DNA of 64,000 bases from Larimichthys crocea (Eukaryota; Chordata; Actinopteri; Sciaenidae), in contig NC_040018.1 of NCBI RefSeq assembly GCF_000972845.2, forward strand, positions 13,303,157 to 13,367,156, written 5' to 3'. Each line of letters begins with the position of its first letter. Positions within the stretch are counted from its first letter, which is position 1. The notes under the pieces were generated by a model that was not told the DNA's origin, did no database searches, and saw nothing but the letters and a program-made list of their open reading frames with translations. The translations under genes were made by a program, and so were the position numbers. Shown piece after piece: positions 12,501 to 23,300 of the stretch.

Positions 12501-15500
12501 ACTGCCACGCCCCATACTCATGGGACTTGGAGAATATGGGCTCCTATGGTCCAGGTTGGAGCCACTTTGAGGGTGATAACGCCTCACTGAACGTTCATAG
12601 CCCGTGGACATACCAGTCCCAGGGTAAACTGAGGGCCTACCCCATCTGGGGCAGCGTCACGCTCTACAGAGGAGGAGGGTTTGTGGTGGACCTGGGGCCA
12701 GATTTACAAAATTCCAGCAGGTAGGCATTTGTGATACATTAATGACCCACTGAAATGAACTAAGCAGAATGACAGACAGATAAGTGAAAAAATAAATCTA
12801 CTAATCGACTAGTTAGTTCACTAATCAGTGTCTTCACACTTAAGGAGCCCTTAAGTGTGAAGAGATGCAGCTTTTCTTGGTGGCTTTTCTATCAGTATTA
12901 ACTATATTCAGGTTTATTTTTGAGCTGTTATGACAGAATACGCATTTGAAAGGCGACACCTTGATCTCTAGCAACTTGCAATGGGCAGTTTTGACATTTT
13001 ATAGAGTAAAAAAATCCCAAAAAACAAAACAATATTTAGGTGATGAAATATAATTGCAGATGATAGAAAGAAAACATAATAGAGATAAAGATCACATTTG
13101 CATGATAAATGATATAAAGTGATATTACTAAATCTTTGGATTTAAGTAAAGTTTTAAGTAAAGTTTTAAATTAGTGTAAAAATTGTCATACCAGTAATAG
13201 TAACGTCAAAAATGTTTGCGTTGCTGCCACCACCTCTCACACAGTTGGCTTCTGCATTAGCATTTTAGGTATAACATCAAGAAATCATTTAACCACGTTC
13301 CTTTTCTCTTTGTAGAACCCTTCAGTACCTTTTTGACAACACTTGGTTTGACGTGTACACCCAAGCAGTCTTTGTGGAGTTCACTGTGTACAATGCCAAT
13401 GTCAACCTCTTCTGCATTGTCACACTCATGCTGGAGACCACGGCCATCGGTAAGCCGTCCACATTCACGCTACTGTGTGAGAGCTGCACAGAAACGTTTT
13501 ATGAGAATCGTCTTGTCTGTCACTTTGTGTTTCCTCCAGGAGCTTTCCAGTTCCGCAGTGAGCTTCAGAGTGTGCGTCTTTACCAGTCGACCGGTGGCCT
13601 TCACATCTTTGTCATGGCCTCTGAAGCCATCTATTTTCTCTTCATCGTCTATTACATGTTTGTGCAGGTATGAATTTATTGCAGCTCGAATTTGCTACTA
13701 TTACCAGTAATAATAATTTGGTTATACAAACTCCTCTCCTCCTGACAGGGAAAGCTGATGAAGCAGCAGAAATGGGCTTATTTCAAAATTAAGTGGAACC
13801 TGCTGGAGTTAGCGATTATCATTCTCAGCTGGAGTGCGCTGTCCGTCTTCATCAAGAGGACTTTACTGGGAAAGCGGGACATAGAGTACTACCAGAACCA
13901 CAAAGACCAGTAAGCAATAAGAAAAACACACCCAATATAAGCAAGGAACATATCTTAACATTGGTATGTATGGAAGCCCTAAAAGGCCATACATACATAC
14001 ATTTTATTCCACCCGTTTTCTCGTGATAACGAGATAATTAATTTGAGATCTCGAGAAAACAAAATGAGAGTCTAGTGTATTGAATCAAATGCGCCTGTAT
14101 TATAGAATGTATGGCAAATGCATGTAGTCCATGATACGGAGCGAGCAAACCTATTACGCCACTGTAAAATCCCTTTGATCCATAGTTTCTGACAAAGGTT
14201 TGTACACTTGATCTCAGGACCATGCTGACTGTTCACTCACTCAGAATCAAGCATATTTACTGTATCATTTTGGAGAAATTCACCCTCAAAGTTCATTATT
14301 TTAAATTGAAAAGGGCATTATGTGCAATATTTACTCTATTGTAAAATCCCTTTGATCCATAATTTCTGACAAAGGTTGATACACTTTGGCTAATCCTCAC
14401 TCCAGTCCTGAGATCAAGTGTACAAACCTTTGTCAGAAATTATGGATTAAAGGGATTTTACAGTGGCGTAATAGGTTTGCTCACTCCGTATCACGGACTA
14501 CATGCATTTGCCATACATTCTGTAATACGGGCGCACTTGATTTAATACACTAGACTATCGTTTTGTTTTCTCGAGCTCTCGAATTAATTATCTTGTTATC
14601 ATGGGAAAACGCAGGAAAATTATCTCGTTATCACGGGAAAACGGGATGAATAACATGTATGTATGTATGGCCAGATTGAGAGACAGATTCTCTCACACTT
14701 ATGAGAGAATCTGTTATTTCAACAAAATTTCAACGCGACTTTTCTCAAGTCATTCAAAACCTTTCTCAAAAGATCATTGCCTCTATGCTTTCATGTTCTG
14801 TTTCCAGATACGCCAGTTTCCACGAGACAGCCAAGGCTGATGCAGTGCTGGGGTATCTTATTGCCTTCCTGGTACTATTAGCTACAATCAAACTGTGGCA
14901 CCTGTTGAGACTGAACCCAAAGCTGCATATGATCACGGCCACTCTGCAGCGAGCATGGACTGATATTTCAGGCTTCCTGGTGGTCATGACCATCATGTTC
15001 CTGGCCTACTCGATTGCTGTGAGCAGTTTCCCACACACATACTCTGTGAAATGGAACTTGTTCAAGAGGTTGGTTATTAATGCAGAGATGAACTTTTTAC
15101 TTTCCAGTCTAACCTGATGTATGGGTGGAAACTGTACTCCTATCGGACTCTGCTGGATGCTGCACAGACCATGATCAGCCTGCAGCTTGGTATTTTTAAC
15201 TATGAAGAGGTTGGTATGAGACTATTTTAACTGTATCACTGCACAGTATGGCAGCTGACCTTTTATCAGTGTGTGACTTACTCCTGATCTCTCAGGTTCT
15301 GAATTACAATCCAGTACTCGGTGCCTTTCTCATCGGCTCCTGCATCGTGTTCATGACCTTTGTGGTGCTGAACCTCTTCATCTCTGTCATTCTTGTGGCA
15401 TTCAGTCAAGAGCAGATACATCACAAGGTAAATCACCCATGCTGAGTGTGAAATGTCTTGTTATGCAGATGCAGAAGAAATGAGATACTGTCTCTTGTGA

Positions 15501-15715
15501 CTTGATACTGCCTGATTTATACATTTTACTCAATGATCTTACAGCCATCAGAAGAAGATGAGATTGTGGACTTGATGCTTATGAAACTCTGCAGTTTATT
15601 TGGACTCAAATGTAAGAAACAAGGAGGTGACTGCCCAGCTGAGAAGCCAGTTGTTTCATCTGCTTCAAACAATGGACTTTCGATGATTTCCCCTGGGAAT
15701 ATTCATGAGGGTTAA
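343..15715 (+). CDS. pkd1l2: Polycystin-1-like protein 2 (5' end outside the window)
   Basis: Forty exons with GT-AG borders and matching phases give about 2,390 codons without a stop. Order: C-type lectin half-domain, SUEL/Gal-lectin, PKD/REJ-like ectodomain, GPS, first membrane helix, PLAT, polycystin domain and channel helices, stop TAA at 15713. A SUEL lectin beside a C-type lectin points to PKD1L2; from family knowledge PKD1L3 lacks SUEL. Exons 1-20: 343-501, 596-784, 1372-1482, 1778-1925, 2013-2242, 2332-2742, 2811-2965, 3075-3219, 3931-4129, 4236-4347, 4442-4583, 4685-4897, 5267-5409, 5517-5696, 5779-5916, 6074-6220, 6720-6844, 6935-7055, 7435-7563, 7653-7878. Exons 21-40 are given in the domain entries. 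The family forms 11-helix membrane proteins linked to channel or adhesion-receptor roles; the ligand is unknown. Human PKD1L2 is about 2,460 residues, so only the signal peptide and the start of the lectin domain seem to be missing upstream. Confidence 0.9.
596..1482 (+). other. pkd1l2: pkd1l2 exons: SUEL/Gal-lectin domain
   Basis: Exons 596-784 and 1372-1482 together encode a rhamnose-binding-lectin (SUEL type) domain. It opens with ACDGQNATLQCGSGQVIEI, continues with FYGR and HYC, and closes with FGEPCPVLGSYLSVEYHC, the usual C-x-G ... FGDPCPGTYKYLEVxYxC frame. The cysteine set looks complete. Of the galactose/rhamnose contacts known in the family, the YGR tripeptide (here FYGR) is present, so carbohydrate binding is plausible but unproven. 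Confidence 0.85.
3220..3930 (+). other. pkd1l2 intron, nothing recognised
   Basis: A 711-bp intron between exons ending at 3219 and starting at 3931. It is AT-rich and holds no coding segment or repeat family that I can name. Confidence 0.6.
6427..6645 (-). mobile_element. L1/Tx1-like LINE ORF2 C-terminal fragment
   Basis: Inside the pkd1l2 intron 6221-6719. The minus strand is open for 67 codons and reads WCKLETGTLVHMAWSCP followed by a Trp-rich helix. The C-x-x-x-x-G-T-x-x-H-x-x-W-x-CP pattern is the zinc-knuckle-like end (zf-RVT type) of L1/Tx1-clade ORF2 proteins. Only this piece remains, so it is a dead fragment. The exact family cannot be named without a repeat library. Confidence 0.65.
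7214..7271. repeat. Short direct duplication in a pkd1l2 intron
   Basis: A 20-base unit starting GCTAGTTCACTCCTC occurs at 7214-7233 and again at 7252-7271, 38 bp apart start to start. A partial third copy (TAGTTCA) precedes it at 7198. It is a small local duplication with no evident function. Confidence 0.7.
8083..8611 (+). other. pkd1l2: pkd1l2 exons: GPS autoproteolysis motif and first membrane helix
   Basis: Exons 8083-8273 and 8381-8611 encode the GPS motif: a Cys, a Trp pair with W-x-x-x-GC, then CLCNHLTFFGSSFFV. The catalytic His-Leu|Thr tripeptide is intact, so cleavage into an ectodomain and a membrane fragment is predicted. A hydrophobic helix follows (VVVCFVGAIFTAYLLVVVW) and ends in ARRK, consistent with a stop-transfer signal before the cytoplasmic PLAT domain. 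Confidence 0.9.
8612..9069 (+). other. pkd1l2 intron, nothing recognised
   Basis: A 458-bp AT-rich intron between the GPS/first-helix exon and the PLAT exons. No coding segment or repeat is visible. Confidence 0.6.
9070..9710 (+). other. pkd1l2: pkd1l2 exons: PLAT (lipoxygenase homology) domain
   Basis: Exons 9070-9171, 9290-9468 and 9564-9710 encode a PLAT domain. Signature parts are YRYMLNFNTGHRHGASTSSQ, VTITLLGTEGES, FERGGVDMFLL, then IRLWHDNSGAHPAW and WHFLCNSWLAVD. The LWHDN-G-PAW segment is highly conserved in polycystin-1 family PLAT domains, which bind lipids and partner proteins on the cytoplasmic side. Confidence 0.9.
9819..12199 (+). other. pkd1l2: pkd1l2 exons: transmembrane helices between PLAT and the polycystin domain
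   Basis: Exons 9819-10018, 10280-10506, 10585-10801, 11025-11497, 11603-11699, 11788-11928 and 12014-12199. Membrane helices are visible near 9916-9985 (SCCFSLLLCTMLTSIMFW), 10313-10369, 11326-11410 (WWFVFVGWILVIATSCVSGY), 11440-11500 with continuation across the splice (VLGFAAFFALVL), and 12017-12055. Between them are long polar loops, including a Lys/Ser-rich cytoplasmic segment around 10380-10500 and a DIKKIAQSLSKAM helix. This arrangement matches the PKD1 family. The exon ending at 10506 could read on in frame, but the donor ATCAAG|gtgatg gives the family-like junction. Confidence 0.8.
12831..12863. repeat. Perfect 15-bp stem, 3-base loop hairpin
   Basis: In the pkd1l2 intron 12721-13315. 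Arm TCTTCACACTTAAGG (12831-12845), loop AGC, and the exact reverse complement at 12849-12863. The rest of this 595-bp intron is AT-rich with no other recognised feature. Confidence 0.85.
13985..14672. mobile_element. Foldback (long-inverted-repeat) non-autonomous DNA element
   Basis: Lies in the pkd1l2 intron 13910-14807. It begins GGCCATACATACATACAT and ends with the exact reverse complement ATGTATGTATGTATGGCC. Imperfect inverted arms of roughly 220-250 bp run from about 13985-14230 and 14400-14672. Matching pieces include the bases after TTTTCTCG near 14017 with those near 14625, the ATGTATGGCAAATGCATGTAGTCC block at 14107-14130 with its complement near 14498, and a TTTGTACACTTGATCTCAGGA block near 14200 with its complement near 14408. 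A spacer of about 170 bp separates the arms. It has no open frame for a transposase. No convincing target-site duplication is visible. Confidence 0.8.
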
Positions 15716-15985
15716 TTTCATCCTCTACAGTCAAACAGAAGCTGAATATTATTAGACCTACAGATTGCTTCGCTTCAATTTTTGCCTGTCATAGCTTGCT
15801 TCGTTTATTAAAAACCAACATGTTGTTGCTTGCACGTCTAGAAATAATAGCATTTCTCTGCACTGCTGCAGATCTGTCACTATTGTAGGAGAGGCTGAAC
15901 CGCCAAAAGTAGGTGGATAATCCTCATGCTATGCAATGATGTGCTGTAAGGCTGCAGTATATTTTGTTAAGCAAATAAATGCAAG
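15716..15985 (+). other. pkd1l2: pkd1l2 3' UTR
   Basis: Follows the TAA at 15713-15715. AATAAA at 15974-15979 is the best polyadenylation signal, giving a 3' UTR of about 270-290 bases. Confidence 0.6.
15974..15979 (+). terminator. Likely polyadenylation signal of pkd1l2
   Basis: A canonical AATAAA hexamer about 260 bp past the stop codon, followed within 30 bases by a T-rich stretch. Confidence 0.6.
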
Positions 15986-16514
15986 TGTTCTGTTGCTAAA
16001 TCTTTATGCTTTTATTCCATAAAATACAAGTAAAAGTGTATTTGCATCAGTCTGTTTTGTTCAACAATGGGCTTTATATATATTACGTTATATATTTCCA
16101 TCAGCCTCATCTTAAATTCGACAGCAATGTGCAGTAGTAGATAGTAGCATGCTCACAGTGTTGCAGTTATAGATACCGTTACATTTATCACAAGTAGACA
16201 AATAATATTTAATTTTAGTGGTATACAACAACAATTATAATAAAACTTTCAGTATTGGACATTTCAAACAAAGAAAGACCCACTTCACGAAACACGAAAC
16301 ACACAACACTGCAGTGTCACATTAATACACTGATGCAAATAAGTAATATTGTGTTCTGTCCTGCAAAGTTTGCATAGATTCAAATACAGTTTTCCACAGG
16401 TAGGTGTGTTATTTAATACACAAGCATGAGGCCGTGGAACTACAGACATTTTCAGGTAAAACATTGTCATAACCATAAATATTCTTCATTTATTTGACAG
16501 TAACCACAGATATA

Positions 16515-16838
16515 AAAAAAAAATCTCCTTCTCACCCCGGCGGGGTGGTATCTGTGTCATCTCCAAGCTCGGGTCCTCTACCAGAGGCCTGGGAGTTTGA
16601 GGGTTCTGCGCAGTATCTTCGATGTTCCTAGGACTGCACTCTTCTGGACTGAGGCTTCAGATGTTATTCCTGGTATTTGCTGGAGCCACTCTCCCAGTTT
16701 GGGGGTTACTGCCCCAAGTGCCCCCACTACCACGGGGACCACGCAACCCTTGACCTTCCACATCCGTTCCAGCTGCTCTTTCAACCCTTGATACTTCTCA
16801 AGTTTATATATAAATAACAAAGAAAACAACAACCTCAA
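16515..16838 (-). mobile_element. LINE ORF2 C-terminal fragment between pkd1l2 and nfat5
   Basis: On the minus strand 16578-16838 encodes EKYQGLKEQLERMWKVKG and continues through PKLGEWLQQIPG and SVQKSAVLGTSKILRRTLK to PGLW-stop. I recognise this C-terminus as common in fish non-LTR retrotransposon ORF2 proteins. The reading frame is intact over the fragment, and the following 3' part ends near a poly-A-like run at 16513-16522. It is a 5'-truncated copy of about 300 bp. Confidence 0.75.
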
Positions 16839-16935
16839 ACATCCTGTAAGGATGACTCATGACCTCTCCTCTCCTCTTGTCTCACTCGCCTTTTTCTTTT
16901 CAGTTTGGAATCAGAGGACTTTTTTTTCTTTTTCC

Positions 16936-16988
16936 CACACACACACACACACACACGTGTGAAATCTGTGTTTCAATCCCACAGACAC

Positions 16989-17042
<54 letters not shown>
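16936..17042. repeat. (CA)n and (TA)n microsatellites upstream of nfat5
   Basis: A CA run at about 16936-16957 and a TA run at about 16992-17042 (roughly 25 units), ending some 320 bp before the nfat5 start codon. Both are long enough to vary in length between individuals. Confidence 0.95.
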
Positions 17043-17045
<3 letters not shown>

Positions 17046-17094
17046 AATTCATCATCTGTTGAACAGAAACGATCCCGACGTAAGGTGTACGTAT

Positions 17095-17318
17095 TGCGTC
17101 ACCTGCGGGGGCGTGGCTCGGTGCGAGCAACTCGGGTCGTCTGCTGACAACATGCGTCGTAGGCGGACCGAGGAGGGACTCAGCAGCCAAGTGACGGCGG
17201 AGACGGCAAAGCAAGCAATAAGGACAGAGTCAACTCTGAGCCACAGTTGTCTGAAGACAAGTTGTTTGAAAGCTTTTCTGACAGTCAGGGAGAAAATAAT
17301 ATCGTCCAGCGACGTCAC
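17095..17318 (+). promoter_or_regulatory. Candidate nfat5 promoter elements
   Basis: A GC-richer island begins abruptly after the TA repeat. It holds a CRE-like TGCGTCA at 17095-17101, a GC/KLF-type box GGGGGCGTGG at 17107-17116, and a palindromic CRE core GACGTCAC at 17311-17318. No TATA box is evident apart from the microsatellite. The transcription start is not visible from sequence alone; the 5' UTR probably begins within 17050-17250. Confidence 0.45.
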
Positions 17319-17365
17319 GCTGTTTCTGAGTGAGGGTGTCCGGTTTCTCAGACTGAGGGATTGCG

Positions 17366-20300
17366 ATGCCCTCTGACTTTATCTCCCTTTTCAGCGGGGA
17401 CCTCGACCTGAATTCTCCCAGATCCTTGTACTCTAAAGGTAATGCCTTCCCTTATGTTTTTTTTTTGTGCTCTGTTTGTCGCTTATGTTTATGTTTCTAC
17501 TCACTTTGCTGTAGTTTGTGAGTTTGTGCGTGCGTAACTTATCCACCTACCCGTGTTTGCGCCTATCTGCGTTCAGCCCCCTCAGTGTCATTTTTCTGTG
17601 AACTGCCTCCCCTGTCACATGCCTGCTGATAATACTGTGGACTTCATATTTGAACCTCTGTACACACATGGTGTCCTTCAGCTTTCACTCTTGTGTTTGT
17701 TTGTTTTCTGGAGCAAGGTAAAGTAGCTGTATTTTCAAACTGAATCCCACAGCAGCTGGGTGCGCACCGGTCAGACAGGTTTATTTCCCCCCCTGCCAGC
17801 TGAAGAGCAGGGCTGTATATTTTCTGTGGGTGCCATCAGTGTCTCCCGCCCCTCCCCCCTTCCTGGGGCACCACCACACGTACTACACTGGCCCTGAGAG
17901 TGGTGCTACCGGGCCCATAAACATAAACTGTGTCATCATCAGTATGAGAGAGCCTCACGTAGAAAAACTGAGTTGAACTCTGAAAAAATCTTCAGGGAGA
18001 TTAGGTTTATTGTTGCATGCTTACTCACAGCAAACGTTAATAATATGAATTAGTTTATCCATTAAAGGTCCAGTGTGTAAGATTTAGGAGTAGTTCTTTG
18101 TAGGAATGGATGATACAATATGTTTTCATTAATGTATAATCCCCTGAAAATAAGAATCGTTGTGTTATTCCTTAAAATGAGCTCTTTATATCTACAAAGA
18201 GAGCGGGTCCTCTTCCATGGAGTCCACCATTTTTGTACAGTAGCCCAGAACAGACAAACCAAGCACTGTCTTTACATATAGCTTTTTGCTTTTTATGTAC
18301 GTTTCACAGCCTGAGTTTGTCCGATGTGGGTGTGATCTGCAACACGCCACTAAGTCCTACACACTGGACCTTTTTTAGTTTTAGTTTTCAGTCAAACATA
18401 TATTTGGAAAAATGCTAATTTGCATGATAAAAACTGATCGTTTTATATTTTTAGGGAATACAGATGTGTTTTTAGCTAAGTGTAAATAAATAGTACATCC
18501 ATCATGACTGTGTGCAAAGCTAGCAAATGCTTTTTAAAGGCAACGTCAATACTGAGAGAAACAAAATTAAATTAAAAACATAATAACAAATGCATTTAAA
18601 ATGATCCCTATTGTCGACCTGTCAGAGGCTATGTATAAGTGTGGCATCTCTGATATGAAATATATAGAGATCCAGATCTATGGAGCATTGGTTGTCAGGA
18701 AAATAAGTTGTTTAAAATGTGTAAATAATGTTTAAAATTACCATAATTTAAAGGTACAGTGTGTTTATGTTTATTATTATGTTTATATTTATATATTTGT
18801 GTTTAATCACCTGAATATAAGAGTCATTGTGTTTTAGTTGTCTTAAAATGAGCCCTTATATCTACAGAGAGAGCGGGTCCTCTTCTGTGGAGTCCGCCAT
18901 GTTGAACCGCCATTATTATACAGTAGCCCAGAACACACAAACCAAACACTGATCTAGATATGTGTCTTTTGCTTTTATTGTCAACTTGGCAGCCATAGTT
19001 TCTCTTACATGCTTGGAAGTAGAGGGTGAGATGTGGGAGAGTATTAATTTGGTTGCAATGTGCAGCTTCACTGCTTGGTGCCACTAAATCCTACACACTT
19101 GGCATTTAAAAACATCAAATAATCCTTCCCAGTGTAATTCTAATCTAATTACACTTTATTTCACATGTAATCTGGGCTGATTATAGTTTCTATTTTTTTG
19201 TAATCTGCTTGCATAATCCATGTAAGGACAGGACTGATAATATTTTATTGATGGCAGTGCCACCGTGGATTATCAGCCCCACTGCTTATCAGTCCAATTC
19301 TATTTAACTCAGTTTTCTGTGTGGGAAAAAAAGTAGGCCTACACAGGTTTGCAAATGTTGAATTGTTTAACCGCCGTTTAATACAAGACCAGTTAGCCTG
19401 AGAGCTAATTGTAGCAACAGTTTGTCATCATCTGAAATTAAACATGCCGTCATTGATTAAAAGGAACTGATTAGCTAATGTGGCATTTGAAAAGAATAGA
19501 ATATAGAATGAATAGATACTGATCTTAGAGGGGAAAGTCTTGTTTCACTCAAGTTTTTTCATGCAGGTTAGCTCAGTCAGTAGAGCATCCGCCCCATGTT
19601 CAAAGGTTCAGTCCTTGCCACGGCAACCAAGGGTTCGAATCCAACCTGTGGCTCTTTCCCGCATGTCATACTCATACTCTCTCTCCCCACATTACCTGAA
19701 ATACACACACACATACACACACACAAAGACGTGCAAATGTAGAGCAACACACAGAGCGGCGCCCTGGGAACAATTAGGGGTTCAGTGCCTTGCTCAAGTG
19801 CACCTCAGCACTGCCCAGGAGGTGAACTGGCACCTCTCCAGCTACCAGTCCACCCTCCATACTTTGGTCCATGCTGGAATTTAGCCGGCCAAGCCAAGTC
19901 CCTACAGACTGAGCTGCTGTCGCCCCATTTGATTCTGATGAATAAGACAGTTGGAGACCAGATTCCCATCCCTCGTATTTAGTTAATACCCAACACTGAG
20001 CATATTTCATGTCAGCATGTTCAAGTGAGTGAGTGCACAAGTTCTCAGATGAACCATTTCTTTTTAAGGATCGGTTCAGGAAAATTCTGCCAAAAACAAA
20101 CAAACAAACAAAAAAAAAACCTTTTCTTACCATTAGCTGTATCTAGACTCTAAATGCCCCGTTTTTGGGCAAATTCATAGTTGATATGCTATGTTAACAA
20201 CAACAGCCCTGAATATACTTCTATTATGGCTCAAAGCAGGGAGAAGATAAATGTGTGTTGATTAGGCCTATACTACAGAAAAAGATGCAATGTTTGCAAA

Positions 20301-23300
20301 CTACAATGTAAAAAAGTAAAAAGGTAACAAGCCCCAATCCTGCAATATTATTCAGAAATTGGTAAAATAATTTTGTAATTTAATCAACTGACTGGAGAAA
20401 AACAGACAGACAGTTTTCAAACATCAGCTTTGACTCACTATACTATTTATTGACTCCTTCAGTTTTACTTTTGATTCATCAGAAAGCCTCTTGTTTGCAG
20501 ACTTTCACCATTTCTTGTGTACCATATAAATCAGCTGAAATTCTGTTGTGATCTAGATCAATTGCAACTTGTTCTTTAGCCGAGCTTGTTTGCAGACTAA
20601 TCACACTATTGTGCATGTGTGTCAGCATAGGTGACTGCACTGTGTGTGAAAGGTGAGGTTAGTTTTACATCTTGCCGACAAGGCCAACTCTCCTCCCGGT
20701 TGTCTGCAGGATTTCTCTCATGGTTGAAAAGAAAAATCCCATTCATCAATTCATAATTCCTTAGATCCTCAGTACTGACAACCCATACACCACACTTTAT
20801 TTTTAAGATAATATAGAGTAGATTGTAGCAGCTTAGCTGTATTCCTTTATTTCTGCTTTTTTATTGTTTTCTCAGGCATTTTTCCAGAGAGCTACATGGG
20901 AAAGTTAAACCACGACGAGGAATGCATATTTTTAGCAAAACAAGAAGTCCAGGGAATACTAAGGAAAAACAGCCCACTGTAACAATGGCACTCAGAACAG
21001 GAATGCTGGTCATACTTTTTTTTGCGGTTGGTAAATGACTGCGGGTTAATGGACGTCATAAAATGTCTTCCCACCAGTTTCACATCAAAGGTGAAGAATG
21101 TTATGGCTTTCCCATAAGTTCTGCCAGACCTGGGTTAGTGATTGTAGAACCCAAGATCTCGACATAGTTTTGTTTTTTTCATATTGACACCCACCAAAGC
21201 CTTGGTCAATCATTAACTCTCTGGCTGCTCTGTGTGTAAACCTGGGCTTAAATAGCACTCTATTAATATTGACTCTGCTGTGTTAAGCAAACTTAGCGGC
21301 ATGCGCTTAAAAATACTTGATTGCCTTGAAAGCTTGTTGATATCTGATGATGAAAGAAAAATCCAGTGGAGGGAAAAGATCTGAAAAATAAGGGAAAGTG
21401 TATGTGGAGTTCATAAATGTGCCAATAAGGTCAGTGTCTTTTCATTACATAAGTCAGTTTGGGACTCTTGACTCCTGTGAGATCATTGTAAACATCACGA
21501 GAAAGAGATAAGTGTTCTGCAGTCAACCATAACATTCTTTATGGTGTGTCTTTACATCAACCCCAACCTGTTCTGCACACTTCAGACAGTTAAGCTGGTA
21601 TAGTGTTGCGCAGGTGTCACCACTGATGCAGTCTTTATTCCCTGTTTAAAAGCATAATGTGAAGAAACAACCTGAATTGCTCACAAACTTCTGATTTAAA
21701 TAAGGCAGCTCCAGCATTGACTGATTTGCATTAGCACATTGGAGCACATGTGCATGCTACACGTAATCATTTACTATTGTTTTTAAGGTCCAGTGTGGCT
21801 CTATTCACAGTATATGGCAGAAAGTTTTCGTTGCTTTAGATTGCTATATCTAAATATACTCAGGTCCACCATGTTGAACTGCCATATTTCTACAGTAGCC
21901 AAAAATGGACAAACTAAACACTGGCTCTTGATAGGGCCTTTCACACCGCTAGACGCCACTAAGTCCTTCATACTTTAAGCCTTTTTTTTACCAGTTCAAC
22001 AGTTAGTTGTTTACAAACCAGGGGCAGCATATTTGTTATTATAAGTTATAATTTAGTAATGAGTCAAATGTAAAGCCCGAATAATTTTATGGGATATCAA
22101 GCGATATATACTGTATTCAGTGGAATCATATTCAGTGTTATGGTTCAGTATTTGTAAATTGTGTCTTCTTGACAAAATAAGAAGATGTAAATTACTCACA
22201 TCTCCTTACCTTCTAAATCTGTTCGATTAATCATTAACACTAACCAAACCTCAGTAAAAAGACTAATCAGGCCCAGGTCAAAATATCATCTTCTCTGGTA
22301 TTTACTGCACACTTGTGACTTTGTTTTGCCGCAGCAAATCAGTGTTTAAGTGGTTTAACCCGTTGAAGCTGTAGCGCCTGATTCCAATATTGAAGTGTGT
22401 TCTGCTACAATATGGTAATTTTATACTATACTAAGATTAGATCCAAAAAATAATTTAGAAAATATCAGATAATAATGAGTAAATATCTGAAGAAATATCA
22501 GTAAACTGTTAGAAGATGATCAGTAAAATATACAGCAAAGATTAGTCCAAAGATATATAAATATTAAAATACTGCAACATTAGTAAAATATCTAAGAAAT
22601 ACACTGAATCTTTTATTTTTGTATGCTGCGGTCACTTGAGAACCACGATTTACTTTAGTGATACTTGCACTGCTGAGTTAATATTTCATTTTGTGTCAAC
22701 GTCTGTGGATTTTATATGCCTTGCCAGAAAAGACAGACCATCTTTGGACCATAAAATATGTATATTTTGTACCTGACAGTTTTGTATGTGCTCCATAGTG
22801 CACTATATAGTGAACAGATTTTATGATCTGCAGTAAAGTTAACAGCAAACCCATAAGAGCTCTAAAATACGTCAAGTATGCTGCCTAGTTTTTCAACTCT
22901 GTCAGACATTTTTGTGAGTAGGCTATCTTGACTTGGCCTATTTTATGTTAGCGGGTCAGTTGTGTTTATGAAATGTAAGCAGATCTCTGCTTACCCTGAA
23001 GCAGCCACAAACGCATATCTGCTGTTGAACTGAGTTTATCTTCTGAGTAAATGTTGCTGTGGAGCAGGGTATCACTTAGAAAAACTACAGTGCTGTGCAA
23101 AGTAGAACAAGATGCGTTTTGAAGCTGCATTTTCTGCTGTTTCTGTTTTATTTCTATCCATCAAAGTGTTTCAGTGACTCCTCTGGCATAAGGATTTACA
23201 GTCCAGCATGATTTCTATTTATTAATCTATTCATTAAAAAATGGTACATTTCAGATTTAGCTGGCTTAGTTTGGACAAAGTCGAATACATCGTCTGAAGT

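Larger units (their letters stand above)
12390..15715 (+). other. pkd1l2: pkd1l2 exons: polycystin domain, channel helices and C-terminus
   Basis: Exons 12390-12720, 13316-13449, 13540-13667, 13749-13909, 14808-15018, 15108-15209, 15296-15427 and 15545-15715. The polycystin (TOP) domain shows LRQVRVRNNSC and the YRGGGFVVDL end. Channel helices follow: FIVYYMFVQ, the WNLLELAIIILSWSAL helix, GYLIAFLVLLATIKLWHLL, a helix ending AYSIA, the pore-helix-like segment DAAQTMISLQLGIFNYEEV, and FMTFVVLNLFISVILVAF. The tail is short (about 57 codons) and I see no obvious coiled coil. The exon ending at 15018 could read on, but the next exon (SNLMYGWKLYSYRTLLDA) restores the family sequence. Confidence 0.85.

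Noticed and set aside
16900..17214. Open frames containing YIYIYI or HTHTHT
   Set aside because: They are translations of the TA and CA microsatellites.
19563..19645. tRNA-like box A and box B
   Set aside because: The spacing between boxes is too long, no cloverleaf can be drawn, and the body continues into a SINE sequence also found at 35346-35537.
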